Positions 53,941 to 64,000 of a stretch of DNA of 64,000 bases are shown here, piece by piece. The notes below the pieces were generated by a model that was not told the DNA's origin, did no database searches, and was given only the letters and a program-made list of their open reading frames with translations. The stretch lies in NCBI RefSeq assembly GCF_010499455.1, contig NZ_JAAGOH010000001.1, positions 62,001 through 126,000 of the forward strand, given 5' to 3'. How positions within the stretch are numbered: position 1 is the first letter of the stretch; the number at the start of each line of letters is the position of its first letter. The position numbers were made by a program, and so were the translations under genes. The stretch comes from Ideonella livida (lineage in GTDB: Bacteria > Pseudomonadota > Gammaproteobacteria > Burkholderiales > Burkholderiaceae_C).

Positions 53941-54870
53941 TCAGGCGCGGTCCGCCACGCGTTCACCCATCAGGCCGCTCGGGCGCAGGGTCAGCACCAA
54001 GATCAAGACCAGGAAGGCCAGGATCTCGACGTAGTGGCTGCCAAAGACTCCACCGGTCAGTTCACCCAGGTAGCCACCGCCCAGGGACTCGATCAGACCC
54101 AGCAGGACCCCACCCACCATGGCGCCGGTCAGGTTGCCGATGCCACCGAACACGGCGGCCGTGAAGGCTTTGAGGCCGGGCAGGAAACCCATGGAATGCT
54201 GCACGGTGCCGTAATTGGCCGCCCACATCACCCCAGCGATGGCCGCCAGCGCGGCACCGATGATGAAGGTGGCGGAGATGATGTGGTCAGGACGCACACC
54301 CATCAGGCTGGCCACCTTCGGGTTTTCCGCGGTGGCACGCATGGCGCGGCCCAGCCGGGTCTTGTTGACCAGCCACAGCAGCAACCCCAGCACCACCACC
54401 GTGGTGATCAGGATGATGATCTGCGTGAGCGTGATCACGGGGCCATCCTCCCAGAGGAAGAACACCTCCATCGGCAGCACGGCGGGGAACGGCTTGGGGT
54501 TGGGCTTCCAGATGATCATGGCCAGGGTCTGCAGCAGCAGGCTCATGCCCATGGCGGTGATCAGCGGCGACAGGCGCGGTGCACTGCGCAAGGGCTTGTA
54601 GGCAATGCGCTCGATGGTGAAGTTCAGCAATGAACACACCACGATGGCCGCCACCAGCGAAATCAGCAGGGACACCCAGCCCGGGAGCCCGGAGTCCTGC
54701 AGGAAGGTAACCACGGTCCAGCTGACCATGGCGCCGACCATCAGCACCTCGCCGTGCGCGAAGTTGATGAGGCTGATGATGCCGTAGACCATCGTGTAGC
54801 CCAGTGCCACGAGCGCATACATGCTGCCCAGCACCAGACCGTTGATGATCTGTTGCACGAAGATGTCCAT
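53941..54870 (-). CDS. livH: Branched-chain amino acid-type ABC transporter permease LivH
   Basis: 309-residue permease: MDIFVQQIINGLVLGSMYAL start, GLVLGSMYALVALGYTMVYG, INFAHGEVLMVGAMV, and RAMRATAENPKVASLMGV. First gene of livHMGF; no substrate-binding protein gene is adjacent. A sigma-54-like site lies about 73-88 bases upstream. Confidence 0.94.
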   Translation of the reverse strand: MDIFVQQIINGLVLGSMYALVALGYTMVYGIISLINFAHGEVLMVGAMVSWTVVTFLQDSGLPGWVSLLISLVAAIVVCSLLNFTIERIAYKPLRSAPRLSPLITAMGMSLLLQTLAMIIWKPNPKPFPAVLPMEVFFLWEDGPVITLTQIIILITTVVVLGLLLWLVNKTRLGRAMRATAENPKVASLMGVRPDHIISATFIIGAALAAIAGVMWAANYGTVQHSMGFLPGLKAFTAAVFGGIGNLTGAMVGGVLLGLIESLGGGYLGELTGGVFGSHYVEILAFLVLILVLTLRPSGLMGERVADRA

Positions 54871-54942
54871 TGAGGGTTGACTCCAAACTGGTCACTCGGG
54901 AACGCGGTGCGGCGTCGCCGCCCCGTCACGAGCGGGAACCTA

Positions 54943-54958
54943 TGCAAGATTCCCGCCA
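54943..54958 (-). promoter_or_regulatory. Candidate sigma-54 promoter of livHMGF
   Basis: TGGCGGGAATCTTGCA read leftwards: GG and GC dinucleotides are exactly ten bases apart, and TTGCA matches the -12 element fully; the -24 element TGGCACG has two mismatches. Located 73-88 bases before the livH ATG. No enhancer site was identified. Confidence 0.5.
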
Positions 54959-55041
54959 TACCACCAAGTGTGAGCTGCCCGGCACGTGCCCGCCAAGGTG
55001 GCAACCCGCATAGAACCACCAAAAATCCACCTCAATCGAAT

Positions 55042-55076
55042 AAAAATCAAGAACTCATGACTCATTCTTGATTTTT
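55042..55076 (-). terminator. Bidirectional-type terminator after rarA
   Basis: 12-bp perfect stem AAAAATCAAGAA (55042-55053) and TTCTTGATTTTT (55065-55076), 11-base loop, A-run on one side and T-run on the other. Lies 18 bases past the rarA stop and insulates it from livH. Confidence 0.85.
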
Positions 55077-55094
55077 CTCCACCATTTGACAGAT

Positions 55095-56483
55095 TTAAGA
55101 ACGATCCCTCCAGGCCACATCCAACTCACGCAGGCGATCGAGCTTCTCCCGAATACGCAACTCCAGGCCCCGGTCGACCGGCTGGTAGAGGGACGCAGAC
55201 GACATTCCGTCAGGCCAATACGAGACGCCGGGCGCGAACCCGTCTGGCTCGTCATGGGGATAGCGATAGCCCTGACCATGCCCGAGCTGGCGCGCCAGTC
55301 CGGTCGGCGCATTGCGCAGATGATCCGGCACAGGCGCCGTACCGGCCGCCTTGACCATCGCCTGCGCGGCCTTCCAGGCCAGGTAGACGGCGTTGGACTT
55401 GGGGGCCACCGCCAGGTAGGCCACGGCCTGGGCCAGCGCCAGCTCGCCCTCCGGGCTGCCCAACCGCTCTTGCGTCTGGGCCGCCGCGAGGCAAAGCGGC
55501 AGGGCCCGGGGATCGGCATTGCCGATGTCCTCGCTGGCGATGCGCACCAGCCGCCGCGCCAGGTAGAGGGGGTCTGCGCCGCCATCAAGCATCCGCGCCA
55601 ACCAATAGAGCGAGGCATCAGGATCGGAACCCCGGATCGACTTGTGCAAGGCTGAGATCAGGTCATAGAACTGATCCCCGCCCTTGTCGAACCGGCGCAG
55701 GCGGTCGCCCAGCACCTGATCCACCAGCACGCCGGAGAGCGGCTGGCCCGAGGCTTCCGCCACCTCGGCGACGCGCTCGACGGCATTGAGCAGCCGCCGG
55801 GCATCGCCGTCGGCATGGTCAACCAGGCGGGCCACAGCCTCTTCGGGCCATGCCGGCTGACCCAGCGCCTGACACGCCCTGGCCACCAACTGCTGCAGGT
55901 CCTCTGCCTCCAAGCCGCGCAACACGTGCACCGTGGCACGCGAGAGCAGCGCCGAATTGACCTCGAAGGCGGGGTTTTCGGTGGTGGCGCCGATGAAGAC
56001 GAAGAGCCCCGACTCAACATGGGGCAGAAAAGCGTCCTGCTGCGACTTGTTGAAGCGATGGACCTCGTCGACGAAGACCAGGGTGGCGCGCCCCGCCTGC
56101 TGGCTGACCTGTGCCCGCTGCACCGCCTCACGAATCTCCTTGACGCCGGCCAGCACCGCAGACAAGACGATGAAGTCGGCCCGCACCGTCTGCGCCACCA
56201 GCCTGGCCAGCGTGGTCTTGCCGACGCCAGGAGGCCCCCACAGGATCATCGAATGGGGCCGGCCACGTTCCAGCGCCAGCCGCAACGGCTTGCCTGGCCC
56301 CAGCAGGTGGCGCTGTCCAATGACGTCCTGCCAATGGGCGGGCCGCAGCCGCTCAGCCAGCGGCATGCCGAGCGGTGCAGCAGCCGGGCTGGGGCTGGAG
56401 ATGACAGCGGCTGGGGCAGACACCCCGCCAGAGGGAGGCGCAGGCGCCTCTTCAGCGCCAAACAGGCTGTTCTGCTGAGACAT
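55095..56483 (-). CDS. rarA: Replication-associated recombination protein A (RarA/MgsA)
   Basis: 462-residue AAA+ ATPase at stalled replication forks. Walker A GPPGVGKT (83-90), Walker [10 protein letters not shown] (135-143), sensor region [17 protein letters not shown]-terminal part with [20 protein letters not shown] (core [14 protein letters not shown]) is diagnostic. The N-terminal about 38 residues are an Ala/Pro extension after MSQQNSLFG, which resembles a sliding-clamp motif start. Terminated by the hairpin at 55042. Confidence 0.95.
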   Translation of the reverse strand: MSQQNSLFGAEEAPAPPSGGVSAPAAVISSPSPAAAPLGMPLAERLRPAHWQDVIGQRHLLGPGKPLRLALERGRPHSMILWGPPGVGKTTLARLVAQTVRADFIVLSAVLAGVKEIREAVQRAQVSQQAGRATLVFVDEVHRFNKSQQDAFLPHVESGLFVFIGATTENPAFEVNSALLSRATVHVLRGLEAEDLQQLVARACQALGQPAWPEEAVARLVDHADGDARRLLNAVERVAEVAEASGQPLSGVLVDQVLGDRLRRFDKGGDQFYDLISALHKSIRGSDPDASLYWLARMLDGGADPLYLARRLVRIASEDIGNADPRALPLCLAAAQTQERLGSPEGELALAQAVAYLAVAPKSNAVYLAWKAAQAMVKAAGTAPVPDHLRNAPTGLARQLGHGQGYRYPHDEPDGFAPGVSYWPDGMSSASLYQPVDRGLELRIREKLDRLRELDVAWRDRS

Positions 56484-56616
56484 GCGCCCATTGTCCCCGC
56501 CAGGGAACCCGCACGAATTGCCCGCCCGGCGCCCGGCAAATCCGGGCTTCCGGCCGGCGGCCCTGCCCCACACTTCAGGCCATCTTTTCAGGCGGAAGAA
56601 CCCACAGGAGTCCCCC

Positions 56617-57138
56617 ATGAGCGCCAGCACGGCCCTGGAACAGCGTGCACTCGGACAGGCGGAGCGCCAGCCGGCGCCGCCGCGCGAATACCTCTCCTTC
56701 AAGCTCGGTGCCGAGGAGTACGGCATCGACATCCTCAAGGTGCAGGAGATCCGCGGCTACGAGCCGCCCACCCGCATCGCCAACGCCCCCTCCTTCATCA
56801 AGGGAGTGGTCAACCTGCGCGGCGTGATCGTGCCCATCGTGGACATGCGGATCCGGTTCGACCTGTCGGACGTGCAGTACAACGCCTTCACGGTGGTCAT
56901 CATCCTCAACGTCGCACACCGGACCGTCGGCGTGGTCGTCGATTCGGTGAGCGACGTGCTGGAACTGGCGCCAGAGGTCATCAAGCCGGCACCAGAATTC
57001 CATGGGGTCATCGACGCCGGCTACATCACCGGCCTGGGCACCATCAAGAACGGCCAGGAGGAACGCCTGCTCATCCTGCTGGACATTGAACAGATGATGA
57101 CCTCCCCTGACATGGGTCTGGTCGACAGCGGCTTCTGA
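56617..57138 (+). CDS. cheW: Chemotaxis protein CheW
   Basis: 173-residue adaptor linking receptors to Che[25 protein letters not shown], then [13 protein letters not shown] and [21 protein letters not shown], all CheW marks (core [13 protein letters not shown]). ACAGGAG before ATG 56617. No other che gene beside it; a candidate partner receptor is at 13.4 kb. Convergent with lolA. Confidence 0.95.
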   Translation: MSASTALEQRALGQAERQPAPPREYLSFKLGAEEYGIDILKVQEIRGYEPPTRIANAPSFIKGVVNLRGVIVPIVDMRIRFDLSDVQYNAFTVVIILNVAHRTVGVVVDSVSDVLELAPEVIKPAPEFHGVIDAGYITGLGTIKNGQEERLLILLDIEQMMTSPDMGLVDSGF

Positions 57139-57191
57139 CGCCCGCGGACGGTCCCGGCGGCAGTGCTCGCGTCAAGCCCGCCGCCCGGCGT

Positions 57192-57210
57192 GCCCGCCAC
57201 CGTGGCGGGC
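57192..57210. terminator. Hairpin between convergent cheW and lolA
   Basis: 8-bp stem GCCCGCCA/TGGCGGGC with a CCG loop, 8 bases from the lolA stop. No T-run on either side. Confidence 0.4.
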
Positions 57211-57217
57211 CAAGGCC

Positions 57218-57880
57218 TCATTGCTCGCTGATGTCCGCGCCCGCAGGGGGCGTGAAGCGGAAAGTGGCCGCAGGCAGAGAGGACTCCTCGCGCAGATCAG
57301 GAAGGCTGAGTACGGAGCGCTGCCCAAAACTGTCGCCCATCTCGAAGGTGGCCGGCACGCGTGCGCCAGGCCTGAAACCCACCTTCAGCCAGAGCACGGT
57401 GCCCCCTTGCTGCCGCGGCGTGGCTTGCACCCACTGCAGCCCCCCCTGGTCAGGAAGGGCCTTGAGCTCGAAGTCATCGTCCAACGACGCGCCTGAGGCC
57501 AGCAAGGCGGCCGGGGTGGACCCCAGCGCCTCCGCCAGCCGCCGCACCGTCACCTGGTTCAGGTCCGGATCGTGGAACCAGACTTTGACACCATCTCCCA
57601 CGATGAGCTGGACATACGGTTTGACATAGCTGAACCGGAAGCGATTGGGACGCTGGAACTCGAAACGGCCCGAGGACACCTTGGGCTTGGTCCCATTGGG
57701 GGCGTACACGGTCTGGGTGAAACTGCTCTGACCCGCCTTGACCTCCTTGACGAAGACCCGCAAGGCGTCCGCGGCATCGGCCCACGCGGCCATCGGTTGG
57801 AACCCACCCACCACGGCGAGTGCGAGGGGAAACACCAGGCGCCGGAATCGGCCGGCGCTCGGCATGCAGGAGTTGTTCAT
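57218..57880 (-). CDS. lolA: Outer-membrane lipoprotein carrier LolA
   Basis: 220-residue periplasmic chaperone that carries lipoproteins from LolCDE to LolB. Signal peptide to about 35 (FQPMAAWADA), then SSFTQTVYAPNG, SSGRFEFQRPNRFRFSYVKPY (core GRFEFQRPNRFRF) and VGDGVKVWFHDPDLNQVTVR (core GDGVKVWFHDPDLNQV), the hydrophobic half-barrel. One base after the ftsK stop, so translation is coupled. Confidence 0.94.
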   Translation of the reverse strand: MNNSCMPSAGRFRRLVFPLALAVVGGFQPMAAWADAADALRVFVKEVKAGQSSFTQTVYAPNGTKPKVSSGRFEFQRPNRFRFSYVKPYVQLIVGDGVKVWFHDPDLNQVTVRRLAEALGSTPAALLASGASLDDDFELKALPDQGGLQWVQATPRQQGGTVLWLKVGFRPGARVPATFEMGDSFGQRSVLSLPDLREESSLPAATFRFTPPAGADISEQ

Positions 57881-57881
57881 C

Positions 57882-60239
57882 TCATTCTTCTCGTTTGGGC
57901 ACCAGCAGTTCGCGGTTGCCATTGGTGGCCATGGAGGAGACCAGGCCAGACTGCTCCATCTGCTCGACCAGCCGGGCCGCGCGGTTGTAGCCGATGCGCA
58001 GATGGCGCTGGACCAGCGAAATGGAAACCTTGCGGTGCTGCAGCACGACCGCCACGGCTTGGTCATAGAGGGGATCCGCCTCGCCGGAGAGCCCGCCCTC
58101 ACCATCGCCCCCCCCTTCTCCCTCACCCTCCAGCACCCCGCCCTCCAGGATGCCTTCGACGTAGTTGGGACCACCCAAGGCCTTCAAGGCCGCCACGACG
58201 CGGTGGACTTCGTCGTCCCCGACAAAGGCACCGTGGACGCGAGTGGGCATGCCAGAGCCTGCAGGCAGGTAGAGCATGTCGCCCATGCCCAGCAGGGCTT
58301 CTGCCCCCATCTGGTCGAGGATGGTGCGGCTGTCCACCTTGCTGGAGACCTGAAAGCTCAGGCGGGTGGGAATGTTGGCCTTGATCAGGCCGGTGATCAC
58401 GTCCACGCTGGGTCGCTGGGTGGCCAGAATCAGGTGGATGCCCGATGCCCGGGCCTTCTGGGCCAGGCGGGCGATCAACTCTTCGATCTTCTTGCCCACC
58501 ACCATCATCAGATCGGCCAACTCGTCGATCACCACCACGATGTGCGGCAAATGGTCCAGGGGTTCCGGTGACTCCGGGGTCAGGCTGAAGGGGTTGGGGA
58601 TCAATTCCCCGCGGACCTTGGCCTCGTCCACCTTGCGGTTATAGCCATCCAGACCGCGGACCCCCAGCTTGCTCATCACCTTGTAGCGGCGCTCCATCTC
58701 GGCCACGCACCAGTTGAGCGCGTTGGCCGCCTGCTTCATGTCCGTGACCACGGGGCACAACAAGTGACCGATGCCTTCGTAGACGCTCATCTCCAGCATC
58801 TTCGGATCGATCAAGATGAGCCGCACCTGGGAAGGGTCTGACTTGTAGAGCAGGCTCAGAATCATCCCATTGATGCCGACCGACTTGCCCGAGCCGGTGG
58901 TGCCCGCCACCAGGCAGTGCGGCATGCGGGCCAGGTCGGCCACCACCGGCGCGCCGACGATATCCTTGCCCAGGGCAATGGTGAGCAGGGAACTGGCATC
59001 GTGGTAGACCTGCGAGCCGAGGATCTCGGCCAGCCGGATGACCTGGCGGCGGGGATTGGGCAGTTCCAAGGCCATCAGGTTCTTGCCCGGGATGGTCTCG
59101 ACCACCCGGATGGACACCAGCGACAGCGAGCGCGCCAAGTCCTTGGCCAGGCCCACGATCTGGGCCCCCTTGACCCCGGTGGCCGGCTCGATCTCATACC
59201 GCGTGATCACCGGCCCGGGCTGCGCCGCGACCACGCGAACCTGCACGCCAAAGTCAGCCAACTTCTTCTCAATCAGTCGGCTGGTGAGTTCCAGGGACTC
59301 CGGGGTGATGACCTCCATGCGGTCAGGCGGCGGATCCAGCAACTCGATGGACGGCAAGCGACCCGTACCGTCGACCTCGAACAGCTCGGTTTGACGGTCG
59401 CGCTGCAGCCGCTCGGCCTTCGGGACCACCAGCACCGGGGGCTCGATCAGGATGGGAGGCAGCACCGAGGCCTGCTCTTGGCGCTGCTGCTGCACTTGGT
59501 CGAGCTCGCGCTCACGCTCGCGCACCGCCTCCTCACCCAACCTTTTGTCCTCCACATGCTCGAGGTGGGTTACCCGACGCTCCCGAAGCCCTTCCACCCA
59601 AGCACCCAAGCCCTCGGCAAGTCGCAGCCACGAGAAATCAAACACTGCGGGCAACGCCAGCACCAGCAGCACAATCCACAACAGGCCAGAGCCCATAAAG
59701 CCCAGGACCTGCATGGACAGCGGCCCGAGCAGGTAGCCCAGCACCCCACCGGCATGCCCGGGCAGACCGGCCTCCAGCACATACATGCGGGTCCACTCCA
59801 GGCCGGTGCTGGCCATCAGCAGACCCACCAAGCCCAGCCACCAGCGCCAGGCAGGCTGCACCTCGGTGGCGGGAGGAGCCGGTGGCGCAGCGCGGCCACC
59901 CCGCGCACCGGTCGCGGCCACGGGCGGCGCTGCCGGCGTGCGCAGGGCCGCCGCCAGGTGGCCAAAGGCACGGCGGCAGGCCAGCAGCGCCACCCACCAG
60001 GCGGACAGCCCCAGCAGCACCAGGGAAAGGTCGGCAGCCAGGGCACCGGGCCGACCCAACCAGTTGCGCACGGTCAAGCCATCGCCTGAGGTGGAGAAAC
60101 CTGGATCCCCCGCATGGCGGCTGGCCAACGCCAGGGCCCAAGCCAGGCAAAACGCCAGCCAAGCCAAGGCACGGCCCCAGCGCCAGAGTTCCTCAGGCGT
60201 GGGCAGGGGCAGGAAGGAAACGTCAGATCCTCGCGACAT
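57882..60239 (-). CDS. ftsK: DNA translocase FtsK
   Basis: 785-residue division-septum DNA pump. N-terminal membrane domain with about four spans (to 215), a charged linker shorter than in E. coli, the alpha-beta motor with Walker A GTTGSGKS (about 441-448) and Walker [14 protein letters not shown], and the gamma domain at the end ([39 protein letters not shown], core [14 protein letters not shown]) that reads KOPS. ATG 60239; ATG 60281 would add 14 Arg-rich residues and is less likely. Followed at once by lolA. Confidence 0.94.
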   Translation of the reverse strand: MSRGSDVSFLPLPTPEELWRWGRALAWLAFCLAWALALASRHAGDPGFSTSGDGLTVRNWLGRPGALAADLSLVLLGLSAWWVALLACRRAFGHLAAALRTPAAPPVAATGARGGRAAPPAPPATEVQPAWRWWLGLVGLLMASTGLEWTRMYVLEAGLPGHAGGVLGYLLGPLSMQVLGFMGSGLLWIVLLVLALPAVFDFSWLRLAEGLGAWVEGLRERRVTHLEHVEDKRLGEEAVRERERELDQVQQQRQEQASVLPPILIEPPVLVVPKAERLQRDRQTELFEVDGTGRLPSIELLDPPPDRMEVITPESLELTSRLIEKKLADFGVQVRVVAAQPGPVITRYEIEPATGVKGAQIVGLAKDLARSLSLVSIRVVETIPGKNLMALELPNPRRQVIRLAEILGSQVYHDASSLLTIALGKDIVGAPVVADLARMPHCLVAGTTGSGKSVGINGMILSLLYKSDPSQVRLILIDPKMLEMSVYEGIGHLLCPVVTDMKQAANALNWCVAEMERRYKVMSKLGVRGLDGYNRKVDEAKVRGELIPNPFSLTPESPEPLDHLPHIVVVIDELADLMMVVGKKIEELIARLAQKARASGIHLILATQRPSVDVITGLIKANIPTRLSFQVSSKVDSRTILDQMGAEALLGMGDMLYLPAGSGMPTRVHGAFVGDDEVHRVVAALKALGGPNYVEGILEGGVLEGEGEGGGDGEGGLSGEADPLYDQAVAVVLQHRKVSISLVQRHLRIGYNRAARLVEQMEQSGLVSSMATNGNRELLVPKREE

Positions 60240-60347
60240 GCCCCGATTCTCCACTTGCCGGCCCCTATGCCGCCTCCTCACAGCGGCCGGTGGACTCGTC
60301 GCACCGGTCAGGCGGTCACCCGAGCAACCGTCCCGCCAAGATCAGGA

Positions 60348-61013
60348 TCAGGCGGCCAGCCGCTCCTTGAGAACGACGGCTCCGCTCTCCAGCGTCTCGA
60401 TCACACCCCGTTCCTCCAGATCCTTCATGACCCGGCTCACCATTTCCCGGGAAGCGCCGACGATCTTGGCCATGTCTTGACGGGACACCTTGCCACGGAT
60501 CACCCGCTCCCCCCCCACCTCCTCGGCCATGTCGAGCAGCGTGCGGGCCACCCGGCCATAAACATCCAGGAGGGCAAGCGATTCAATTTGACGGTCCGCG
60601 GCGCGCAGTCGCGCCACCAGTCCGTGCAAGATAGCAAAGGCTAGGCTGTCAGGCTCCGGCAGGCACCGGGCAAAGTCCGCGCGCCCCAGGACCAACATGT
60701 CGCTTTGGACTTCGCAGCGGACGGTGGCGGAGTGTGGCTGATCGTCTATCAGGCTCATCTCGCCCACATAGTCCCCGGCCTCCAGCACCGCCAGGATGAC
60801 CTCGCGACCGCGCCCATCCGCAGTCAGCACCCGCGCCCGGCCGTTGAGCAGGATGAACAGCGCGTTGCTCTTCTGGCCCTGCTCAACCACCACCTCAGCG
60901 CGGCGGAACCGCCGCTTGACCACCGAATCCGCCACCGAACGCGCCTGCTCCACAGTCAGCATGGAGAACAACGGCACGCGCCGGATCAGTTCGAGGTTGG
61001 AAAGCATCGACAT
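60348..61013 (-). CDS. Crp/Fnr family transcriptional regulator
   Basis: 221-residue regulator. Cyclic nucleotide-binding-like barrel 12-125 (ILLNGRARVLTADGRG, VLEAGDYVGEMSLIDDQPHSATVRC), dimer helix, then a Crp-type HTH (VSRQDMAKIVGASREMVSRVMKDL) whose recognition helix SREMVSR keeps the Arg/Glu/Arg pattern of CRP. The phosphate-binding Arg of CRP (before Ser) is His here (QPHSA), so cAMP binding is doubtful; c-di-GMP, as in Clp, is possible. No Fnr cysteines. Divergent from trxB. Confidence 0.88.
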   Translation of the reverse strand: MSMLSNLELIRRVPLFSMLTVEQARSVADSVVKRRFRRAEVVVEQGQKSNALFILLNGRARVLTADGRGREVILAVLEAGDYVGEMSLIDDQPHSATVRCEVQSDMLVLGRADFARCLPEPDSLAFAILHGLVARLRAADRQIESLALLDVYGRVARTLLDMAEEVGGERVIRGKVSRQDMAKIVGASREMVSRVMKDLEERGVIETLESGAVVLKERLAA

Positions 61014-61094
61014 CCCTTATCCCCTATGGTCCACTTGTCTGCCAGCAGGTTAGCGGCGCCGCATGGCACGGCTTCGTAGAATGAAGCGTGAAAT

Positions 61095-62186
<1,092 letters not shown>

Positions 62187-62195
62187 GCGCCCTGA

Positions 62196-62230
62196 CCCGC
62201 GATTCAGGCTAGAATCGCGGGCTTTCTTGT
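62196..62230 (+). terminator. Terminator of trxB
   Basis: 10-bp perfect stem CCCGCGATTC/GAATCGCGGG (62196-62205 and 62212-62221), 6-base loop, then CTTTCTTGT. It lies 10 bases past the stop. Confidence 0.8.
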
Positions 62231-62241
62231 GCAGACCATCG

Positions 62242-62258
62242 CCAAGCCGCTGGCTTGG
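62242..62258. repeat. Small hairpin in the rpmB leader
   Basis: 7-bp stem CCAAGCC/GGCTTGG with a GCT loop in the 230-base space between trxB and rpmB. Nothing coding was seen in that space apart from this and the trxB terminator; a promoter for rpmB should be here. Confidence 0.35.
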
Positions 62259-62416
62259 ATGTGAGTCATTTGCATGGGGCAAGTCTTCTTCGGGAACTGG
62301 GCTCCACGTGCAGGAACGGGTTACCGCCACCCTATTGGCGAGGTGAGGTCAGGTGGCTGACAGCGGACAATCCAGTCCGTCAAGTGCCTGGCCGGATGAC
62401 ATATCGGAGTGTCCTC

Positions 62417-62650
62417 ATGGCACGCGTCTGCGAAGTCACGGGCAAGAAGCCCATGGTCGGGAACAATGTTTCCCACGCCAACAACAAAACCAAGCGCCGG
62501 TTCCTCCCGAACCTGCAATACCGTCGTTTCTGGGTCGAGAGCGAAAACCGCTGGGTTCGCCTGCGCATCAGCAATGCTGCCCTGCGCCTGATCGACAAGA
62601 AGGGCATCGACGCCGTGCTGGCTGACCTGCGCGCGCGCGGCCAGGCCTGA
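62417..62650 (+). CDS. rpmB: 50S ribosomal protein L28
   Basis: 77 residues: [20 protein letters not shown] opening and [17 protein letters not shown] (zinc-less form, one cysteine only). Pairs with rpmG 25 bases downstream, the usual order. Confidence 0.98.
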   Translation: MARVCEVTGKKPMVGNNVSHANNKTKRRFLPNLQYRRFWVESENRWVRLRISNAALRLIDKKGIDAVLADLRARGQA

Positions 62651-62675
62651 ACCCAGACTCTGAAGGAGCGACACC

Positions 62676-62846
62676 ATGGCATCCAAAGGCGGACGCGAAA
62701 AGATCAAGCTGGAATCCACCGCGGGTACCGGCCACTTCTACACCACGGCCAAGAACAAGAAGACCACGCCCCAAAAGCTGGAATTCATGAAGTTCGACCC
62801 CAAGGCCCGCAAGCACGTCCTGTACAAGGAAGTGAAGCTGAAGTGA
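62676..62846 (+). CDS. rpmG: 50S ribosomal protein L33
   Basis: 56 residues: [20 protein letters not shown], then [20 protein letters not shown] and [10 protein letters not shown]. It has no cysteine, so it is the zinc-independent form. GAAGGAG before ATG 62676. Confidence 0.98.
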   Translation: MASKGGREKIKLESTAGTGHFYTTAKNKKTTPQKLEFMKFDPKARKHVLYKEVKLK

Positions 62847-62896
62847 TGACACGCCTGCCGCGTCCCGATGGAACGGCAGGTTGTCCAAGGGTCTGA

Positions 62897-62918
62897 AGCC
62901 GGCACGCACATGCCGGCT
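62897..62918. repeat. Hairpin after rpmG
   Basis: 8-bp stem AGCCGGCA/TGCCGGCT with a 6-base loop, just ahead of the main terminator; no T-run. Confidence 0.4.
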
Positions 62919-62923
62919 CCGAG

Positions 62924-62960
62924 AAAAAGCCCCGGCACCGACAGGTGACGGGGCTTTTTT
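62924..62960 (+). terminator. Terminator of rpmB-rpmG
   Basis: 11-bp stem AAAAAGCCCCG/CGGGGCTTTTT (62924-62934, 62949-62959), inner CACC/GGTG pairing, T-run on the plus strand and A-run on the other, so it can work both ways for the convergent desaturase gene. Confidence 0.9.
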
Positions 62961-63019
62961 CATTTGCAGTCTTGCGGGTCCACACGCTTACCTTGACCAT
63001 GCCGGGAGACGCTGGTGGA

Positions 63020-63047
63020 GGGTGTGGCCACTTCCATGGCCACACCC
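63020..63047 (-). terminator. Hairpin after the desaturase gene
   Basis: 11-bp stem GGGTGTGGCCA/TGGCCACACCC (63020-63030, 63037-63047), 6-base loop, 23 bases past the desaturase stop. No T-run; the bidirectional terminator at 62924 lies beyond it. Confidence 0.5.
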
Positions 63048-63070
63048 GCCCACCGGGCTCGCCTGGTCGG

Positions 63071-64000
63071 TCAGGCGCGGGCGGACCTCAACTCCAGCGA
63101 GAACTGCCGCAAGGCCTCGATGCCGCTGGCCTCAGCACGACGACACCAGTCCTGAAGGTCTGCCAACAACTGCTCAGCCGACACATTGGTGCGGGTCCAC
63201 ACCTGCCGCAGCTCCTCACGCATGGCCACCAGGGTATTCAGGGCCGGCAGACCGTCCACCACCACCTGCAAGCGGGGCAGCAGCGCGCTGGGGATCTTGT
63301 CTTGGTCACGGTGCAGCCAGCGCTCCGCCAAACGCAGGTCGCTCCAAGACACGGCACCGGCCGCCCCCCCCTGCTGCTTCAATCGGGCCAGCTCCGCCGC
63401 ACAGGCACGGCGCAGCTCCTTGGCGTAGTGGGCCATCACCTCGTAGCGGTGGGTGATCACGGCTTCCAGCGTCTTGGCATCGGCCTGGGGCTTGAGCGGG
63501 CCCGTCTTCCACTGGGGCGCCACCTTGCGCACCTTGGCCCACCCCAGCAGCTCCAATGCCCGGATATAGCCCCAGCCAATGTCAAACTCGTAGGGGCGGA
63601 TCGAGAACTTGGCCGAGGTCGGGTAGGTGTGGTGGTTGTTGTGCAGCTCCTCGCCGCCAATGATCACCCCCCAGGGAGAGACATTGGTGGACGCATCCAC
63701 CGCCTCGAAATTGCGGTAGCCCCAGAAGTGGCCGATGCCGTTGACCACGCCAGCCGCCCAGAAGGGAATCCAAACCATCTGGATCGCCCACACCGCCAAG
63801 CCCAGGGCGCCGAAAAGCAGCAGGTCGATCACCATCATCAGGCTCACGCCCCACACGCTGCGAGGGCCGTATACGTGCCGCTCCACCCAGTCGTCCGGCG
63901 TGTTGTGGCCGTACTTGGCCATGGTCTCGGCCACTTTGGCCTCCGCCCGATACAGCTCGGCCCCCCGCCACATCACGGTCTTGAGCCCGCGCGTCTGGGG
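63071..64000 (-). CDS. Fatty acid desaturase, C-terminal part (5' end beyond window)
   Basis: About 310 residues of a membrane acyl desaturase; the frame is open to the window edge, so the start and the first two histidine boxes are missing. Two membrane segments (about IDLLLFGALGLAVWAIQMVWIPFWAAG) are followed by GHFWGYRNFEAVDASTNVSPWG (core GYRNFE) and the third histidine box EELHNNHHTYPTSAKFS with the di-iron ligands. The tail of about 150 residues (LEAVITHRYEVMAHYAKEL onward) is helical and long for the family, as in the DesA-like proteins of Burkholderiales. Bond position is not predictable from this part. Confidence 0.88.
   Translation of the reverse strand, partial: PQTRGLKTVMWRGAELYRAEAKVAETMAKYGHNTPDDWVERHVYGPRSVWGVSLMMVIDLLLFGALGLAVWAIQMVWIPFWAAGVVNGIGHFWGYRNFEAVDASTNVSPWGVIIGGEELHNNHHTYPTSAKFSIRPYEFDIGWGYIRALELLGWAKVRKVAPQWKTGPLKPQADAKTLEAVITHRYEVMAHYAKELRRACAAELARLKQQGGAAGAVSWSDLRLAERWLHRDQDKIPSALLPRLQVVVDGLPALNTLVAMREELRQVWTRTNVSAEQLLADLQDWCRRAEASGIEALRQFSLELRSARA

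Overview
This is a 64 kb, GC-rich, gene-dense chromosomal window whose gene content points to a betaproteobacterium of the order Burkholderiales, probably close to Leptothrix, Ideonella, Rubrivivax or Roseateles. The reasons are the order petA-petB-petC-sspA-sspB-tRNA-Thr, the run hisI-hisE-hinT-tatABC, a 466-residue cytochrome b, a UraD-AllC fusion in the purine cluster, and MocR/DUF2917 pairs. The assignment is an inference from synteny and protein style; no rRNA gene is present. I saw no CRISPR array, insertion sequence, prophage or plasmid function.

Left part (1-31 kb) is accessory and largely about nitrogen. puuD (cut by the window edge) and uraH run leftwards, and a GntR regulator, puuE, a uraD-allC fusion, an M20 hydrolase and a three-gene ABC importer run rightwards. 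Together these take urate to allantoate and ureidoglycolate. A small divergent promoter region carries two copies of a 12-bp operator, each lying on a -10 box. Then come a lone ureD, a benE transporter facing a MocR regulator, a chemoreceptor, an HI0933-like flavoprotein, a DUF2917 gene facing a second MocR regulator, a diguanylate cyclase and a glutathione transferase. From 31.1 kb leftwards runs a cassette: a sensor kinase whose N-terminal half is an NCS1-type purine/cytosine permease, a REC-LuxR response regulator, and urtABCDE for urea import. Purine breakdown ends in urea, so the cluster, the urea importer and UreD form a plausible functional set, although no ureABC or ureEFG is in the window.

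Right part (31-64 kb) is housekeeping: rdgC, secA, an M23 peptidase, a DciA-like protein, tRNA-Thr(TGT), sspB, sspA, the cytochrome bc1 operon, mscL, pdxA, a Nif3-like protein, a DegQ-type protease, tatCBA, hinT, hisE, hisI, a PdeM-like phosphoesterase, slmA, a HAD nucleotidase, argB, a CusF-like protein, livHMGF without a binding protein, rarA, cheW, ftsK-lolA, a Crp-like regulator, trxB, rpmB-rpmG and the end of a fatty acid desaturase.

Most interesting are the permease-kinase with an eight-cysteine cluster between transporter and kinase, a 7-2-7 LuxR/NarL-type site between its response regulator and urtA, a 17-bp perfect hairpin between urtA and urtB, the mirrored operator/promoter pair in the purine cluster, and a sigma-54-like promoter in front of livH. 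No stretch longer than about 230 bases lacks a gene.
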